Shown: in pieces, positions 17,510-25,839 of the stretch
How positions within the stretch are numbered: the stretch's first letter is position 1
How the letters are laid out: each line of letters opens with the position of its first letter
Origin: Niabella pedocola
Lineage (GTDB): Bacteria > Bacteroidota > Bacteroidia > Chitinophagales > Chitinophagaceae
DNA: 64,000 bases
Assembly (NCBI RefSeq): GCF_021044425.1
Contig: NZ_JAJNEC010000005.1
Span: forward strand, 1,736,001-1,800,000
Direction: 5' to 3'
The notes under the pieces: generated by a model
What the model was told of the DNA's origin: nothing
Databases searched by the model: none
Seen by the model: only the letters and a program-made list of their open reading frames with translations
Translations under genes and position numbers: made by a program

Positions 17510-17836
17510 TTATGCAACGGCCGACTGACCGCATTCCACCGCACATTCATTGCAGACTTCAGCACAGGCCCGGCAATGGTCATGCGCATGTTTGCTACAT
17601 TCATCCGCACAAAGTTTACACACTTCTGCACAAAGCAATAAAGCGTTCTGCTCGCCAATACCCAATTCCAGCAATTGTGCCGTGGTCCGGCAAACGGAGG
17701 CACAGGCCATATCTGTCCGGATACAATCGGCCAAGTGCCCTACTTCTTCTTCCTGCAAACAGGCGGCTGCACAATGATCGCAAACCGCGGCACAGCGATT
17801 CAGCAATTCCGACAGGTGATTTCCAGTTGTTTCCAT
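17510..17836 (-). CDS. Four-helix-bundle copper-binding protein (DUF326)
   Basis: Protein of 108 residues with about 18 cysteines in CxxxC and CxxC spacing along predicted helices (RCAAVCDHCAAACLQ, CIRTDMACASVC, LLLCAEVCKLCADEC, HCRACAEVCNECAVEC). The cytosolic Csp3-like and DUF326 proteins line the core of a four-helix bundle with cysteines and bind many Cu(I) ions. No signal peptide is present, so it should act in the cytoplasm as a store or buffer. A weaker copy of the tandem regulatory boxes lies 70-100 bp upstream. Copper and iron stress may therefore be linked here, which is inference. Confidence 0.88.
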   Translation of the reverse strand: METTGNHLSELLNRCAAVCDHCAAACLQEEEVGHLADCIRTDMACASVCRTTAQLLELGIGEQNALLLCAEVCKLCADECSKHAHDHCRACAEVCNECAVECGQSAVA

Positions 17837-17905
17837 GATACATGTGTTTTATTAAAAAATCAGGTCTTTTGTAAAAGGGCACAAACAATATGCCTGTTTA
17901 ACAAT

Positions 17906-17939
17906 CGCCTTCCGGAAAGTAGTATACGAAGTCGGGAAA
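17906..17939 (-). promoter_or_regulatory. Weak tandem boxes upstream of the copper-binding protein gene
   Basis: CGCCTTCCGGAAA (from 17906) and CGAAGTCGGGAAA (from 17927) are 21 bp apart in the same orientation as at hmuR. They match the box consensus in 9 and 11 of 13 positions. No good -7 element sits at the 25-bp distance seen at the other sites, so the assignment is tentative. Confidence 0.35.
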
Positions 17940-17957
17940 GGATTAAAAATATCGCAT

Positions 17958-17980
17958 AAAAAAACGCCCCCTCAGGCGGT
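17958..17980 (-). terminator. Intrinsic terminator after the 43-residue gene
   Basis: On the minus strand CGCC and GGCG form a GC-rich hairpin with a loop of about six bases, followed by TTTTTTT. It directly follows the small gene at 18001-18132 and ends its transcript. Confidence 0.65.
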
Positions 17981-18000
17981 GATAAGTAATTAACAAGGTT

Positions 18001-18132
18001 CTATGATAACAATTGGCGATTAAATACGTGGTCCCAAACCGCCCCGGCATTGGCGTTCAACAGCAATGCCATACCCACAAAAGTCATGAATACGGTGTAA
18101 AGGGTGTGCGTCCATTTTTTATCTTCCGGCAT
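18001..18132 (-). CDS. Small single-span membrane protein, 43 residues
   Basis: Short frame beginning MPEDKKWTHTLYTVFMTFVG and ending NRQLLS before TAG. It contains one hydrophobic helix (about residues 10-27) flanked by a charged N-terminus, and a terminator follows 20 bases after the stop. The complete unit (start, hydrophobic helix, stop, terminator) supports a real small protein. It may share a transcript with the membrane protein gene upstream (18192-18944), 59 bases away. No family is recognised. Confidence 0.5.
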   Translation of the reverse strand: MPEDKKWTHTLYTVFMTFVGMALLLNANAGAVWDHVFNRQLLS

Positions 18133-18191
18133 TTTTGCGAAAAAAAAGAAACGGCGCCCACCGGCAACGAATATGCATGAAACGGTTTGGC

Positions 18192-18944
18192 TCAGGGCAG
18201 ATCAATAATCCGGATCATCAGTGTATTGGTCAGCACACCCTTACCAAACTTATCCCAGAATTGTACCTGTACTTTATATGTCTGTTCCCAATCCATGGGT
18301 TTGCCGGTGTTAACGGTACAGCGCAGGTAATCCAGCTGGCGGGCATCAAAAATATCCGCGCCGGCAAACAGGTCCTGTTCAGCCATCAATACGTTTCCTT
18401 TAGGATCGGTTATGGTAAGTGCGCATCCCACAGAAACTTTACCATTCTTTGCTACCAATCCTTTTACACCGGTATTGATGATCTCAAAGGATTCGCCCAG
18501 GGGAATATCACGATGCCCCAATACTTCCTTATTCATAACCACACGGCTTTTGGCGGTGGTTATACCCCTCCATTGAGTTACCAGCCCGGTGCCGGATTGC
18601 CGTTGCGTGCCTGTAGGCTGCGCCTGGCAGCTGTATAAAAATCCCGCCAGCAACAAAACCACCAATGCGGTTTGTACCCAGGTACGGCGGTTTTTTTGTA
18701 CCCGGCTTTTCATAAACAACCTCGTCCAGCGCAGGAATGGTACGCCTGCCAGGGCCGGCAGGGTGGTAAGCAGCCAGCCGGTACCGATGTAATTACTCAA
18801 AATGCGCAGATCTTCCAGCGGACTAAAATCCATTCCGTAAAATACCAGGCGCAGGCCTACATACACAGGCAGGGAAAATACCAGGCTTCGTAAAAACGTT
18901 GCCTTTAAAAATCGTTGCAGGGGTCTCTTCAGCAGCGGGTTCAT
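18192..18944 (-). CDS. Membrane-anchored protein of unknown function
   Basis: Protein of 250 residues starting MNPLLKRPLQRFLKATFLRS. It has three hydrophobic segments (about residues 20-38, 50-70 and 88-105). A soluble C-terminal domain of about 140 residues follows (beta-rich, for example GESFEIINTGVKGLVAKNGK and CALTITDPKGNVLMAEQDLF) and probably lies outside the cytoplasm. The C-terminal part resembles an immunoglobulin-like fold by strand pattern only. I do not recognise a named family. It is followed by the 43-residue gene and a terminator. Confidence 0.65.
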   Translation of the reverse strand: MNPLLKRPLQRFLKATFLRSLVFSLPVYVGLRLVFYGMDFSPLEDLRILSNYIGTGWLLTTLPALAGVPFLRWTRLFMKSRVQKNRRTWVQTALVVLLLAGFLYSCQAQPTGTQRQSGTGLVTQWRGITTAKSRVVMNKEVLGHRDIPLGESFEIINTGVKGLVAKNGKVSVGCALTITDPKGNVLMAEQDLFAGADIFDARQLDYLRCTVNTGKPMDWEQTYKVQVQFWDKFGKGVLTNTLMIRIIDLP

Positions 18945-19278
18945 CTTATTTATTCTTTTGTTTGATCGTACAAAACTCAGTTCCCGGTCGGCTTTTAACA
19001 AATCTATTGCGATGAAGTGCAGGAACCGTGTATTGAAGCGTGTAAAAACAGAAGCAGAAAGTGCGTATGGTTTTCTTTTGGAAGCCGGGGCAACCAGCTA
19101 CAGGCCGTTATGTTGCTGCAATCGTATACCGTACCAGTGAACGTCTTTTAAATATTGCAGTTATCGATCCGGCCACCGCAGAGGGAACCGGTTTAAGGGT
19201 TCATTTTTGTACTATTACGGAAAGGGGTCCGTCTATGATCCTGAACATACGAAACCGCAATTATAAAATTATTCACGG
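18945..19278. other. Intergenic region with no recognised gene
   Basis: About 330 bases between the membrane protein and the methyltransferase genes. Several short frames cross it, but none shows a family motif, signal peptide or sensible start. I see no hairpin terminator or regulatory box. It presumably contains the promoter of the 18192-18944 gene. Confidence 0.4.
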
Positions 19279-19899
19279 TTATTTTCCGGCTAATACAAAA
19301 ACGCTTACATCGGCCTCCCTGTTGTCAAGGGTTACAGTAGTGCTCCATTGCACGGTCGTATAAGGGAGTAAGGTTGTAATGAAGGATTTTGCCACCAGCC
19401 GCTGGGGCGTGCTGATGATCACGGTAACGGCATGTTGCAGGAAGTGGTCGATTACGTTTTTTAGCTCCGCAAATACGTCCGGCGCATAGTTTACATCACT
19501 CAGCAACACCACATCGGGCAATGGCTGTGTAACGGCATCCTTCCAGTCCAGTGCTTCGGCGGTTATATTGTTCAGCAGTAAGTGTTCCGCCGATCTTTTT
19601 ACGTAATCGCTGGCAAGGGCTTCCTTATCGCTGATGGTTACCTGCCGGGCCTGGGATGCTGCATATAAACCCGGCAGGCCCAATCCCGCAGCCAGTTCCA
19701 GCACCTGTTGATCCGTTATATATTGCGGATGCTGTTGTAAGAACATACACAAACCAACGGCAGCCGGCCATACCTGTGCCCAATAGGCCGCGTTTTTATG
19801 GTGCACGTATGCCTGTTGTACAAAATCCGATGGAGGCATACAGATTTCAAGGCGGCGATCGCCTATGAGAAACGCCTTTGATATAAACGGAGCAGCCAT
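19279..19899 (-). CDS. Class I SAM-dependent methyltransferase (METTL/Methyltransf_16-like)
   Basis: Protein of 206 residues. The SAM-binding motif I is VLELAAGLGLPGLYAA (about residues 65-80), followed by an acidic residue in ISDKEA and the motif PDVVLLSDVNYAPD near residue 130. The latter is the DxxY-like post-motif of protein lysine methyltransferases in the METTL20/21 group. It probably methylates a protein side chain in the cytoplasm; the substrate cannot be told. It lies alone, about 130 bases from the membrane protein gene on the same strand. Confidence 0.82.
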   Translation of the reverse strand: MAAPFISKAFLIGDRRLEICMPPSDFVQQAYVHHKNAAYWAQVWPAAVGLCMFLQQHPQYITDQQVLELAAGLGLPGLYAASQARQVTISDKEALASDYVKRSAEHLLLNNITAEALDWKDAVTQPLPDVVLLSDVNYAPDVFAELKNVIDHFLQHAVTVIISTPQRLVAKSFITTLLPYTTVQWSTTVTLDNREADVSVFVLAGK

Positions 19900-20028
19900 A
19901 TACCGGCAAAGAAAAGAATTTATTCAACATATCCGCTTAGCAAACGGAATGCCCACAGGTGTTGTGGCGCTGAAGTGAGTGACACAACGAAGCTGCCATC
20001 TGCACAAGCGAAGGGAAAATAAAAAAGC

Positions 20029-20535
20029 TCACCCGTTCTTTAAACCGGCCAGTTTTACCAGCAGCGGAATCAGACCGAATGATACCGCTACAAAAACACC
20101 AACGCGGATATAGTTGCGTGTTCGCCATTGCCGCGTCCGGTTTATTAAATCGATGCTGAAGGATTTACCATTTGCAATGGCCTGAAACTCTATAATATTG
20201 GGTGCAAAATAAGCCAGGGTCCATACCCGCAATGCAACATGTATGGCAAACAGCACCAGGAGGCTATTCCTTACAGGATCTATTTTCCAGCAAAAAACCA
20301 TGGCCAGGACAAATGTTATTTCATGGATCGAATGCGCAACGATCCAGAAGGTTTTAAGATCTGCCCCATAGGGTGCTTTAAAGTACTGAAACGAAAGCGG
20401 CGGGGCAGCCGTCCATTTGGGAACCAGTACCGCCGTTTCGAACAGTTGCGCCCCGTTCAGTAAAAAATAAGCCAGGATGGTTACCAATAACCAGCCCTCG
20501 GCCCTTGATAAATATTCCATGTTAACGTTACTCAT
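20029..20535 (-). CDS. Four-helix membrane protein linked to a MarR regulator
   Basis: Protein of 168 residues with four predicted membrane helices (about residues 14-34, 62-82, 86-106 and 143-162). The connecting loops carry PKWTAAPPLSFQYFKAPYG and YFAPNIIEFQAIANG. No enzymatic motif is recognised. It begins 29 bases downstream of the MarR-family gene and is probably controlled by it, so a role in transport or stress tolerance is plausible. Confidence 0.75.
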   Translation of the reverse strand: MSNVNMEYLSRAEGWLLVTILAYFLLNGAQLFETAVLVPKWTAAPPLSFQYFKAPYGADLKTFWIVAHSIHEITFVLAMVFCWKIDPVRNSLLVLFAIHVALRVWTLAYFAPNIIEFQAIANGKSFSIDLINRTRQWRTRNYIRVGVFVAVSFGLIPLLVKLAGLKNG

Positions 20536-20564
20536 TATACTCGTTTTAAAAATATTGCGATGGT

Positions 20565-21026
20565 TTATTTGGATGCTTTATTAAGCTCATTGGTGAATGT
20601 TTGCATGATGTCGATTGATGCGCGGAGATAACCGGCAATCAGCTGTACTTCCTTCTTGTTATAAGTTGAAATCAGTTTTTCTACTTCTGCTTTCAGCCGG
20701 TGGTTAGACAGCTCAAACAGTTTACCGGCCTTTGTTTTATTGGCTACGATCAGCACCTTTCGCCGGTCGGTTTTATCCAGCTCGCGACTTACCAGCTTCT
20801 GCTGCTCCAACCGGTCGATCATGGCGGTTACCGCTCCGGTGGTAAGACCAGTAAGGTTAGATAGTGCTCCTGCTGTAAGCGGCCCCTGCCGCAGAATGAG
20901 ACTAAGGTATTTATGATCCACACCCGTGAGTCCGGCGCTCCGGGCGATGGCCTCATGCATGCGTATGGTTACATCGGAGATCTCCCTTCCCAGGTCGCTT
21001 AAATTTTCAGTTGTTGATGCCCGCAT
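20565..21026 (-). CDS. MarR family transcriptional regulator
   Basis: Protein of 153 residues with the MarR winged-helix layout. An N-terminal dimerisation helix is followed by DHKYLSLILRQGPLTAGALS, the recognition helix LTGLTTGAVTAMIDRLEQQK and the wing (LVSRELDKTDRRKVLIV), with DxRxx conserved. It is a likely repressor of itself and of the four-helix membrane protein that follows. The promoter region contains an AT-rich imperfect palindrome that could be its operator. Confidence 0.9.
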   Translation of the reverse strand: MRASTTENLSDLGREISDVTIRMHEAIARSAGLTGVDHKYLSLILRQGPLTAGALSNLTGLTTGAVTAMIDRLEQQKLVSRELDKTDRRKVLIVANKTKAGKLFELSNHRLKAEVEKLISTYNKKEVQLIAGYLRASIDIMQTFTNELNKASK

Positions 21027-21028
21027 AT

Positions 21029-21052
21029 ATCTTAATGATTAATTATCTTGAT
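21029..21052. promoter_or_regulatory. Possible MarR operator
   Basis: The 24-base AT-rich imperfect inverted repeat running from ATCTTAATGATT to AATTATCTTGAT lies directly upstream of the MarR gene start. Location and AT-rich dyad symmetry fit MarR autoregulation, but the match is by shape only. Confidence 0.35.
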
Positions 21053-21274
21053 TATAAAGATAAATAGAAGATTCCGGGTTAGGAAATTTTTATCCTTTAA
21101 ACCGGTAGCATCCCCAAAAAAGCCGGTGAACGGCATAGCCGGGCCATTTCCTTCCAGAGATCTATTTTCCGTATACAGAAGAAAAGTGCCGCAAGCTGCC
21201 CACATCCTGGCGTGAATGCCCCCGGTACGGGAACAGCATGCAGGCTACCTTTACCGGATCAACAATAAGCAATT

Positions 21275-21781
21275 ATGAACCGTACACACAATCCTGTAGC
21301 AGGTCTTGAACTGGCGCAGATCGGCTGGGTGGTTCCCGACATTGGGGCCGCCGTTACAATGTTGACCAATCCCCTGGGTGTTGCCGGTTTTCCTCCTGTT
21401 CAACAGGTTCGGGCCCAGGATCTGGGAATGACCTATTATGACCGGGTGGTACCCGGGGAATGGCTCACTACACAAACCTATAACGGTGGTATTTTTGTTG
21501 AACTGGTGCAGCCGCTTTCTGGTCAAAGCATGTTTCATGACTATCTGTCCCGGTGTCCTGCGGGCGGCATCCAGCACCTGGCGTACCGGTTGCCGGTTGA
21601 GGGCTTTGAGCGGGTTACCGGTGCGTTGCGAAAACAGGGTCAAACGATGATCAGCGCAGTAGATCACCCCATTGCACGGATGGCCTTCTTTGACACGTAC
21701 CAAATACTGGGCGTGGTTACCGAGATCATGGGCATAACACCGGAAGGATGGAAAGCCGTTGAGCAAATGAAAGGCGCATAG
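21275..21781 (+). CDS. VOC (glyoxalase/methylmalonyl-CoA epimerase-like) protein
   Basis: Protein of 168 residues with two VOC-type beta-alpha-beta modules. The first is LELAQIGWVVPDIGAAVTML with GGIFVELVQPL. The second is GGIQHLAYRLPVEGFERVTG followed by ARMAFFDTYQILGVVTEIMG. The conserved E in FVELVQP and H in QHLAYR are likely metal ligands. The reaction is unknown; glyoxalase, epimerase and dioxygenase activities all use this fold. It is divergent from the MarR gene, with 248 bases between them. Confidence 0.82.
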   Translation: MNRTHNPVAGLELAQIGWVVPDIGAAVTMLTNPLGVAGFPPVQQVRAQDLGMTYYDRVVPGEWLTTQTYNGGIFVELVQPLSGQSMFHDYLSRCPAGGIQHLAYRLPVEGFERVTGALRKQGQTMISAVDHPIARMAFFDTYQILGVVTEIMGITPEGWKAVEQMKGA

Positions 21782-21872
21782 GCTCCTCCTCCTGGTTAAA
21801 ATCATCTGCCATTGATGCCTGCAATACGGGATCCCGTAAACTTCGGGATCATTACCGTACAATCTTTGTAAT

Positions 21873-22850
21873 ATGTATTACAAGGACTACATCGACCAGA
21901 TACTACAGAATTATGAGCAAAAAAAAGCGGCGGGCAACTTGTCGTTAAACCTTAGCGCCCCTACTCCTGCTCAACTAAGAGATGAATGCCTGATCGTATG
22001 TATGGAAAGATTGGAGCAGAAAGATGCGCAGACCTTGCGGACATTTTTCGGGAAGACCATTGATCAAAAAACATGTCGGCATACGATTGAACATTTTGAC
22101 ATTAATAGGTTCAGGCCGCTGATTAATTTTTTAGAAACCCCAACCATTGATACCAACCATAAAAATGTTGAGCTGTTAGCCTGGCTGATCAATTTTGAAC
22201 CCAGGCCGTTGGACCGGTGGGAAAAAAAAGAAGCCAACAAACCGGATAAAGCGGCGATCCCAGACTCCTCTCCGGAAGAAACGGATAACGAAGCCCCCGG
22301 CGGTCCGGGGCAAACAAAGGCGGCAGCCACGGCGCCTCCGGAAGATACGGCTCAAGCTGATCCATCGGGGTCTGAAGCAGCATCCATGGCAACGCCCCTG
22401 GCAGCGAAAGACAATTCCGGGGTGCTTTCAACGGCCCTGCAGGCTCCCGGCAAACCCCGGTTCCATTTTAAAACCATTACCATCCCATTGGCCGCAGTAG
22501 CAATGGCATCAGCCAGTCTGCCGGTTTACAACTATATAAAAGAGGCATTTTCAAATGCAGATGCCTGTATGTACTGGACCGGCGATCACTACCAGTCTGT
22601 ACCCTGCAATCAAAAAATATACGGGTCCCTTATTATTCCACTGGATACGGAAAAACTGTTCCATTTTAAAAAAATAACCCGGCCTGATACCATTACGGAA
22701 GCCGGTATTAACCGGATATCTTATATACGGCTCAACGGTGGCATTGAGTATTATACAAGAAAGGGTGATCATCCTGTGTTTACAGAAAAATCGCTGAGAC
22801 CATTAACCGAGCATATGTATGAAACACATATACGCCCGCTGAAACAATAG
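21873..22850 (+). CDS. Protein of unknown function with disordered centre and one membrane helix
   Basis: Protein of 325 residues in three parts. The first (residues 1-115) is a helical domain starting MYYKDYIDQILQNYEQKK. The second (about 115-195) is a low-complexity linker rich in Pro, Ala, Glu and Thr. The third begins with one hydrophobic helix (about 202-218, ITIPLAAVAMASASLPVY) and a C-terminal domain with two cysteines (DACMYW and SVPCNQKIYG). The topology suggests a cytoplasmic N-domain and periplasmic C-domain, reminiscent in layout of anti-sigma or signalling proteins, though no such motif is visible. I do not recognise the family. Confidence 0.72.
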   Translation: MYYKDYIDQILQNYEQKKAAGNLSLNLSAPTPAQLRDECLIVCMERLEQKDAQTLRTFFGKTIDQKTCRHTIEHFDINRFRPLINFLETPTIDTNHKNVELLAWLINFEPRPLDRWEKKEANKPDKAAIPDSSPEETDNEAPGGPGQTKAAATAPPEDTAQADPSGSEAASMATPLAAKDNSGVLSTALQAPGKPRFHFKTITIPLAAVAMASASLPVYNYIKEAFSNADACMYWTGDHYQSVPCNQKIYGSLIIPLDTEKLFHFKKITRPDTITEAGINRISYIRLNGGIEYYTRKGDHPVFTEKSLRPLTEHMYETHIRPLKQ

Positions 22851-22926
22851 GAGCTATTAACCGCACCTGTTTTTTATTGATGCATGGCTGCTGCCGGCTC
22901 AACTTCCGGTATTCGTTTATGTTTGC

Positions 22927-23448
22927 ATGGCACATAACACGCCTATTTATATGATTCATTGGTATACCGCTTTGCTTTTATTATTTATAACAGGATGCAA
23001 TGGCCTGTCTGGAAACCCCTATCACCAAGCAACACCGGAGACCGGACATGACTATAAGGTTACCGGTGTAAAAGATGGCGATACCTTTGTATTACTAATG
23101 GATGGCAGGGAGCAGGTAGTACGGTTTGCACATATCGACTGCCCGGAAAAGAAGCAGCCCTTTGGAAACCGCGCCAAACAATTTGTTTCCGACCGTTGCT
23201 TTGGTAAATATGTGTTCCTCCTGCATCATTACAAATACGACCGGAATAAACGGCTGATTGCAGAAGTGATCCTTCAGGACGGAAGCAATCTTAACAAAGA
23301 ACTGGTGCGTAACGGGCTGGCCTGGCACTTTAAAAAATACTCCGATGATGCCGCATATGCCGCACTGGAAGCGGCAGCCCGGCAACACCGGAAAGGGCTT
23401 TGGGCAGATGCAACACCTGTTGCTCCCTGGGAATGGCGGCATCGTTAA
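22927..23448 (+). CDS. Thermonuclease (SNase-like) lipoprotein
   Basis: Staphylococcal-nuclease-fold protein of 173 residues. Its lipobox is LLLLFITGC and the mature protein holds TGVKDGDTFVLLMDG, VRFAHIDCPEKKQPFG (Arg and Asp of the active site), YKYDRNKRLIAEVIL and ELVRNGLAWHFKKY. The family cleaves DNA and RNA with Ca2+. It is predicted to be anchored in the outer membrane or periplasm, where it could degrade nucleic acid. An alternative start is the ATG 24 bases downstream (MIHWYT). It stands alone. Confidence 0.9.
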   Translation: MAHNTPIYMIHWYTALLLLFITGCNGLSGNPYHQATPETGHDYKVTGVKDGDTFVLLMDGREQVVRFAHIDCPEKKQPFGNRAKQFVSDRCFGKYVFLLHHYKYDRNKRLIAEVILQDGSNLNKELVRNGLAWHFKKYSDDAAYAALEAAARQHRKGLWADATPVAPWEWRHR

Positions 23449-23650
23449 AAGCGAGCCGTGGTAAAAATGGCCTGCGCAATGCATTCCATTTTTTCACAGG
23501 ATACTTCCATTCAAAAATAAATCGTCCGTTTACGGTTTCCCGTAATTGACGCCGGTATGGCATCCTACCTTAGCGGCAGAAGGGATGCGTAACATAACAG
23601 ACGTTCCCTTATTTTTTATCTTTCTTATCTATAAAATAACTGCCATAAAA

Positions 23651-24775
23651 ATGGAGAACGATTTAAAACTAAAGCTGGAGCAGCTACATCAACGGGTGGA
23701 TGCATTAAAGGAACAGATCAATACGGAAGAAGCTACAAAAAATGCCTTCGTGATGCCCTTCATCCAGGCCATTGGTTACGACATTTTCAATCCGACGGAA
23801 GTTATCCCGGAGTGCATTTGCGATATCGGAACCAAGAAGGGCGAAAAGATTGACTATGTGATTAAAAAAGATGGAGAACCGGTGCTGATCATCGAATGCA
23901 AACATTGGAAAGAGCAGGCGGATGCGCACAACTCCCAGCTGCACCGGTATTTTCATGTATCCAAATCGCGGTTTGGAGTACTTACCAATGGATTGGTTTA
24001 TAACTTCTATGCAGACCTGGAGCGTCCGAACATTATGGATGACAAACCCTTTTTTACCCTGGAGCTGGCCAACCTGAAAGATTCCAGCATCAAGCTGCTC
24101 GAAAAATTCACCAAACAGGGTTACGATTTTACGGGTATCCTGGATTCTGCAGAGGATCTAAAGTATATAAAGGCCATCCGTAACGAGTTTGAAAAAGAGC
24201 TCCAGGAGCCATCGGATGAACTGGTGAAGCTCCTGGTGAACCGCTTTTTTGAAAAACCCCTCACCGCATCCCGGCTGGCCAGTTTTAAGGAGTACGCCCG
24301 GCGGGCCCTTTCCAATGCCATCAATGAGTCCATCAATTCGCGGCTGAAGAGCGCCTTAAACATCAACGAAAAAAATCCTTCAAAATCGGAGCCCCCTGAA
24401 GTGACCTCCGTTGATGGCAATATGGAATCGCCGAAATTTATTACCACTGAAGAGGAAGCAGAAGGCGCACAGATCATCAAAGCTATTTTAAGGGAAGTAG
24501 TGCCTGCCAGCAGCATTGCCTTCAGGGATACCCAATCCTATTTTGGTATTTTACTGGACGACAACAACCGGAAACCGTTGGCCCGGCTGCATTTTAATTT
24601 TACCAAAAAATACCTGGAACTGTTTCATAACGGCAAAGACAGCGGGGAGAAAAAGTTATTAAACTCGCTGGATGAGATCTACCAGTACCGGAGCGAGCTT
24701 TTGACCACTGTTGCCAATTACCGGCAGAAAGGCGGGCCAGAGGAACTTTCCAATGAAAAAGAAAATAGCGCATAA
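23651..24775 (+). CDS. HsdR N-terminal-domain nuclease, stand-alone
   Basis: Protein of 374 residues starting MENDLKLKLEQLHQRVDALK. The PD-(D/E)xK nuclease core lies near residues 35-85: FVMPFIQAIGYDIFNPTEV, KIDYVIKKDGEPVLIIECKHW (Asp ... E-x-K) and a Q/H in HNSQLHRYFHVSK. It matches type I restriction HsdR N-terminal domains, but the helicase domain is missing and no HsdM/HsdS genes are nearby. Such stand-alone proteins are common in bacterial chromosomes, with unclear function. The C-terminal half (residues 190-374) is not assigned to a family here. Confidence 0.85.
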   Translation: MENDLKLKLEQLHQRVDALKEQINTEEATKNAFVMPFIQAIGYDIFNPTEVIPECICDIGTKKGEKIDYVIKKDGEPVLIIECKHWKEQADAHNSQLHRYFHVSKSRFGVLTNGLVYNFYADLERPNIMDDKPFFTLELANLKDSSIKLLEKFTKQGYDFTGILDSAEDLKYIKAIRNEFEKELQEPSDELVKLLVNRFFEKPLTASRLASFKEYARRALSNAINESINSRLKSALNINEKNPSKSEPPEVTSVDGNMESPKFITTEEEAEGAQIIKAILREVVPASSIAFRDTQSYFGILLDDNNRKPLARLHFNFTKKYLELFHNGKDSGEKKLLNSLDEIYQYRSELLTTVANYRQKGGPEELSNEKENSA

Positions 24776-24849
24776 AGAAAAAAAATGCTTCCCTGAACCG
24801 GAAAGCAAAAACAACGCTTCAAACAACACGATAACCGGTGTTGACCGGT

Positions 24850-24882
24850 AGAAAGGCAGGCGTTGAAACAGCTTGCCTTTCT
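24850..24882 (+). terminator. Hairpin after the HsdR-N gene
   Basis: AGAAAGGCA at 24850-24858 pairs perfectly with TGCCTTTCT at 24874-24882, with two more G-C pairs possible inside the loop. It lies 75 bases after the stop. Only a weak T-rich stretch follows (GATATTTTC), so it may act as a terminator or as an RNA-stabilising 3' structure. Confidence 0.5.
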
Positions 24883-25050
24883 GATATTTTCAGGAGGTAA
24901 TGCCGTTATAAGCGTTTTTACGGCAGTAACCACCCCTTTGCTCCCGGTTTAGAAGCATTTAATTTATTTTTTACCTGACCTGTAGTATATAGCCGGCATT
25001 ACAACGCGGCTATTCTTTTACCGGACATTTCGCAGGCATGGCACCTGCTC

Positions 25051-25488
25051 TTATGCTGCCGTTACATTTACGGCAACCATGCCCTTTGGTCCCTTTTGAA
25101 CCTCAAAAGCAACTTTTAATTGCTCTTTCAGTTGTACGGATGTGGAGTTTACATGTACAAAAATGCTTTCTCCTGTTGTACTGTCTTTTATAAATCCGTA
25201 TCCCTTATTGCTGTCGTAAAACGTAACTACCCCTTTGCGGGTGTCGTCAATAGCATTCAGCTCCCGGCTATTGGCTACCACTGGTGGTATGTTGTCGATC
25301 TTTACGGCTTTTCGTTCCGGCGGCGGCGTGGCCGACAGATTGCCGTATTCATCTACATAAGCCAGCATATCATCCAGACCCTTGGCCTTTCCGGCATGCT
25401 CCTTACGTTCCTGTTTCCGTTCTTCTTTCTGCTTTTTAGCATTTCGCTTTTTTTGTTCCCTTTCTCTTTTGTTCCAGGTTTCTCCCAT
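25051..25488 (-). CDS. Cold-shock-domain protein with charged N-terminal extension
   Basis: Protein of 145 residues. The first 35 are a highly charged helix (KREREQKKRNAKKQKEERKQ). The C-terminal 65 form a cold-shock domain with RNP1-like KGYGFI and RNP2-like SIFVHV motifs (KGVVTFYDSNKGYGFIKDST, SIFVHVNSTSVQL). It binds single-stranded RNA or DNA. It is the last of three small nucleic-acid-binding-type genes in the same orientation (RRM, Sm-like candidate, CSD). Confidence 0.9.
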   Translation of the reverse strand: MGETWNKREREQKKRNAKKQKEERKQERKEHAGKAKGLDDMLAYVDEYGNLSATPPPERKAVKIDNIPPVVANSRELNAIDDTRKGVVTFYDSNKGYGFIKDSTTGESIFVHVNSTSVQLKEQLKVAFEVQKGPKGMVAVNVTAA

Positions 25489-25534
25489 TCGATTGTTTTA
25501 AATGAATAAATGATGTTAACGTTATGATAGAATA

Positions 25535-25792
25535 TTATTTTGCTGCAGCGCTCAGACGGGTGAATCCCGATCCGCTGAATAAGCGGGACAGGTTTACATC
25601 CCCGGTGCGCTCCCATAGTTGTACGTTTTTTGAACTCACAACGCGCCAGAAATTTTTCGCTTTTAATTCGTCATAGTCGCGCGAGTTGATAAAAATGCCG
25701 GTTACGGTAGAGCGGTCTTTAAAGTGAATATTTACTGCCCCGGTATTTTTTGTAGCCGAGGTCAAAAATTTTTCTATTGCATTTACATCCAT
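25535..25792 (-). CDS. Small protein with possible Sm/Hfq-like fold
   Basis: Protein of 85 residues. It has an N-terminal helix (AIEKFLTSATKNTG) followed by a strand-turn-strand (AVNIHFKDRSTVTGIFINS) and a segment YDELKAKNFWRVVSSKNVQL. The helix followed by a bent sheet, in which a polar turn separates two strands, resembles the Hfq/Sm arrangement, but the sequence lacks the Hfq hallmark residues (such as the KH motif) and the assignment is structural guesswork. Its position between an RRM gene (47 bases upstream) and a cold-shock gene (46 bases downstream) supports an RNA-related role. Confidence 0.7.
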   Translation of the reverse strand: MDVNAIEKFLTSATKNTGAVNIHFKDRSTVTGIFINSRDYDELKAKNFWRVVSSKNVQLWERTGDVNLSRLFSGSGFTRLSAAAK

Positions 25793-25839
25793 AAAATTTT
25801 CTTTTTAGTGTTTTTTACTACAGAACCGGCATTCCATTT

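Noticed and set aside
19061..19363. 100-residue plus-strand frame in the gap before the methyltransferase
   Set aside because: No motif or signal peptide, and it overlaps the methyltransferase 3' end.
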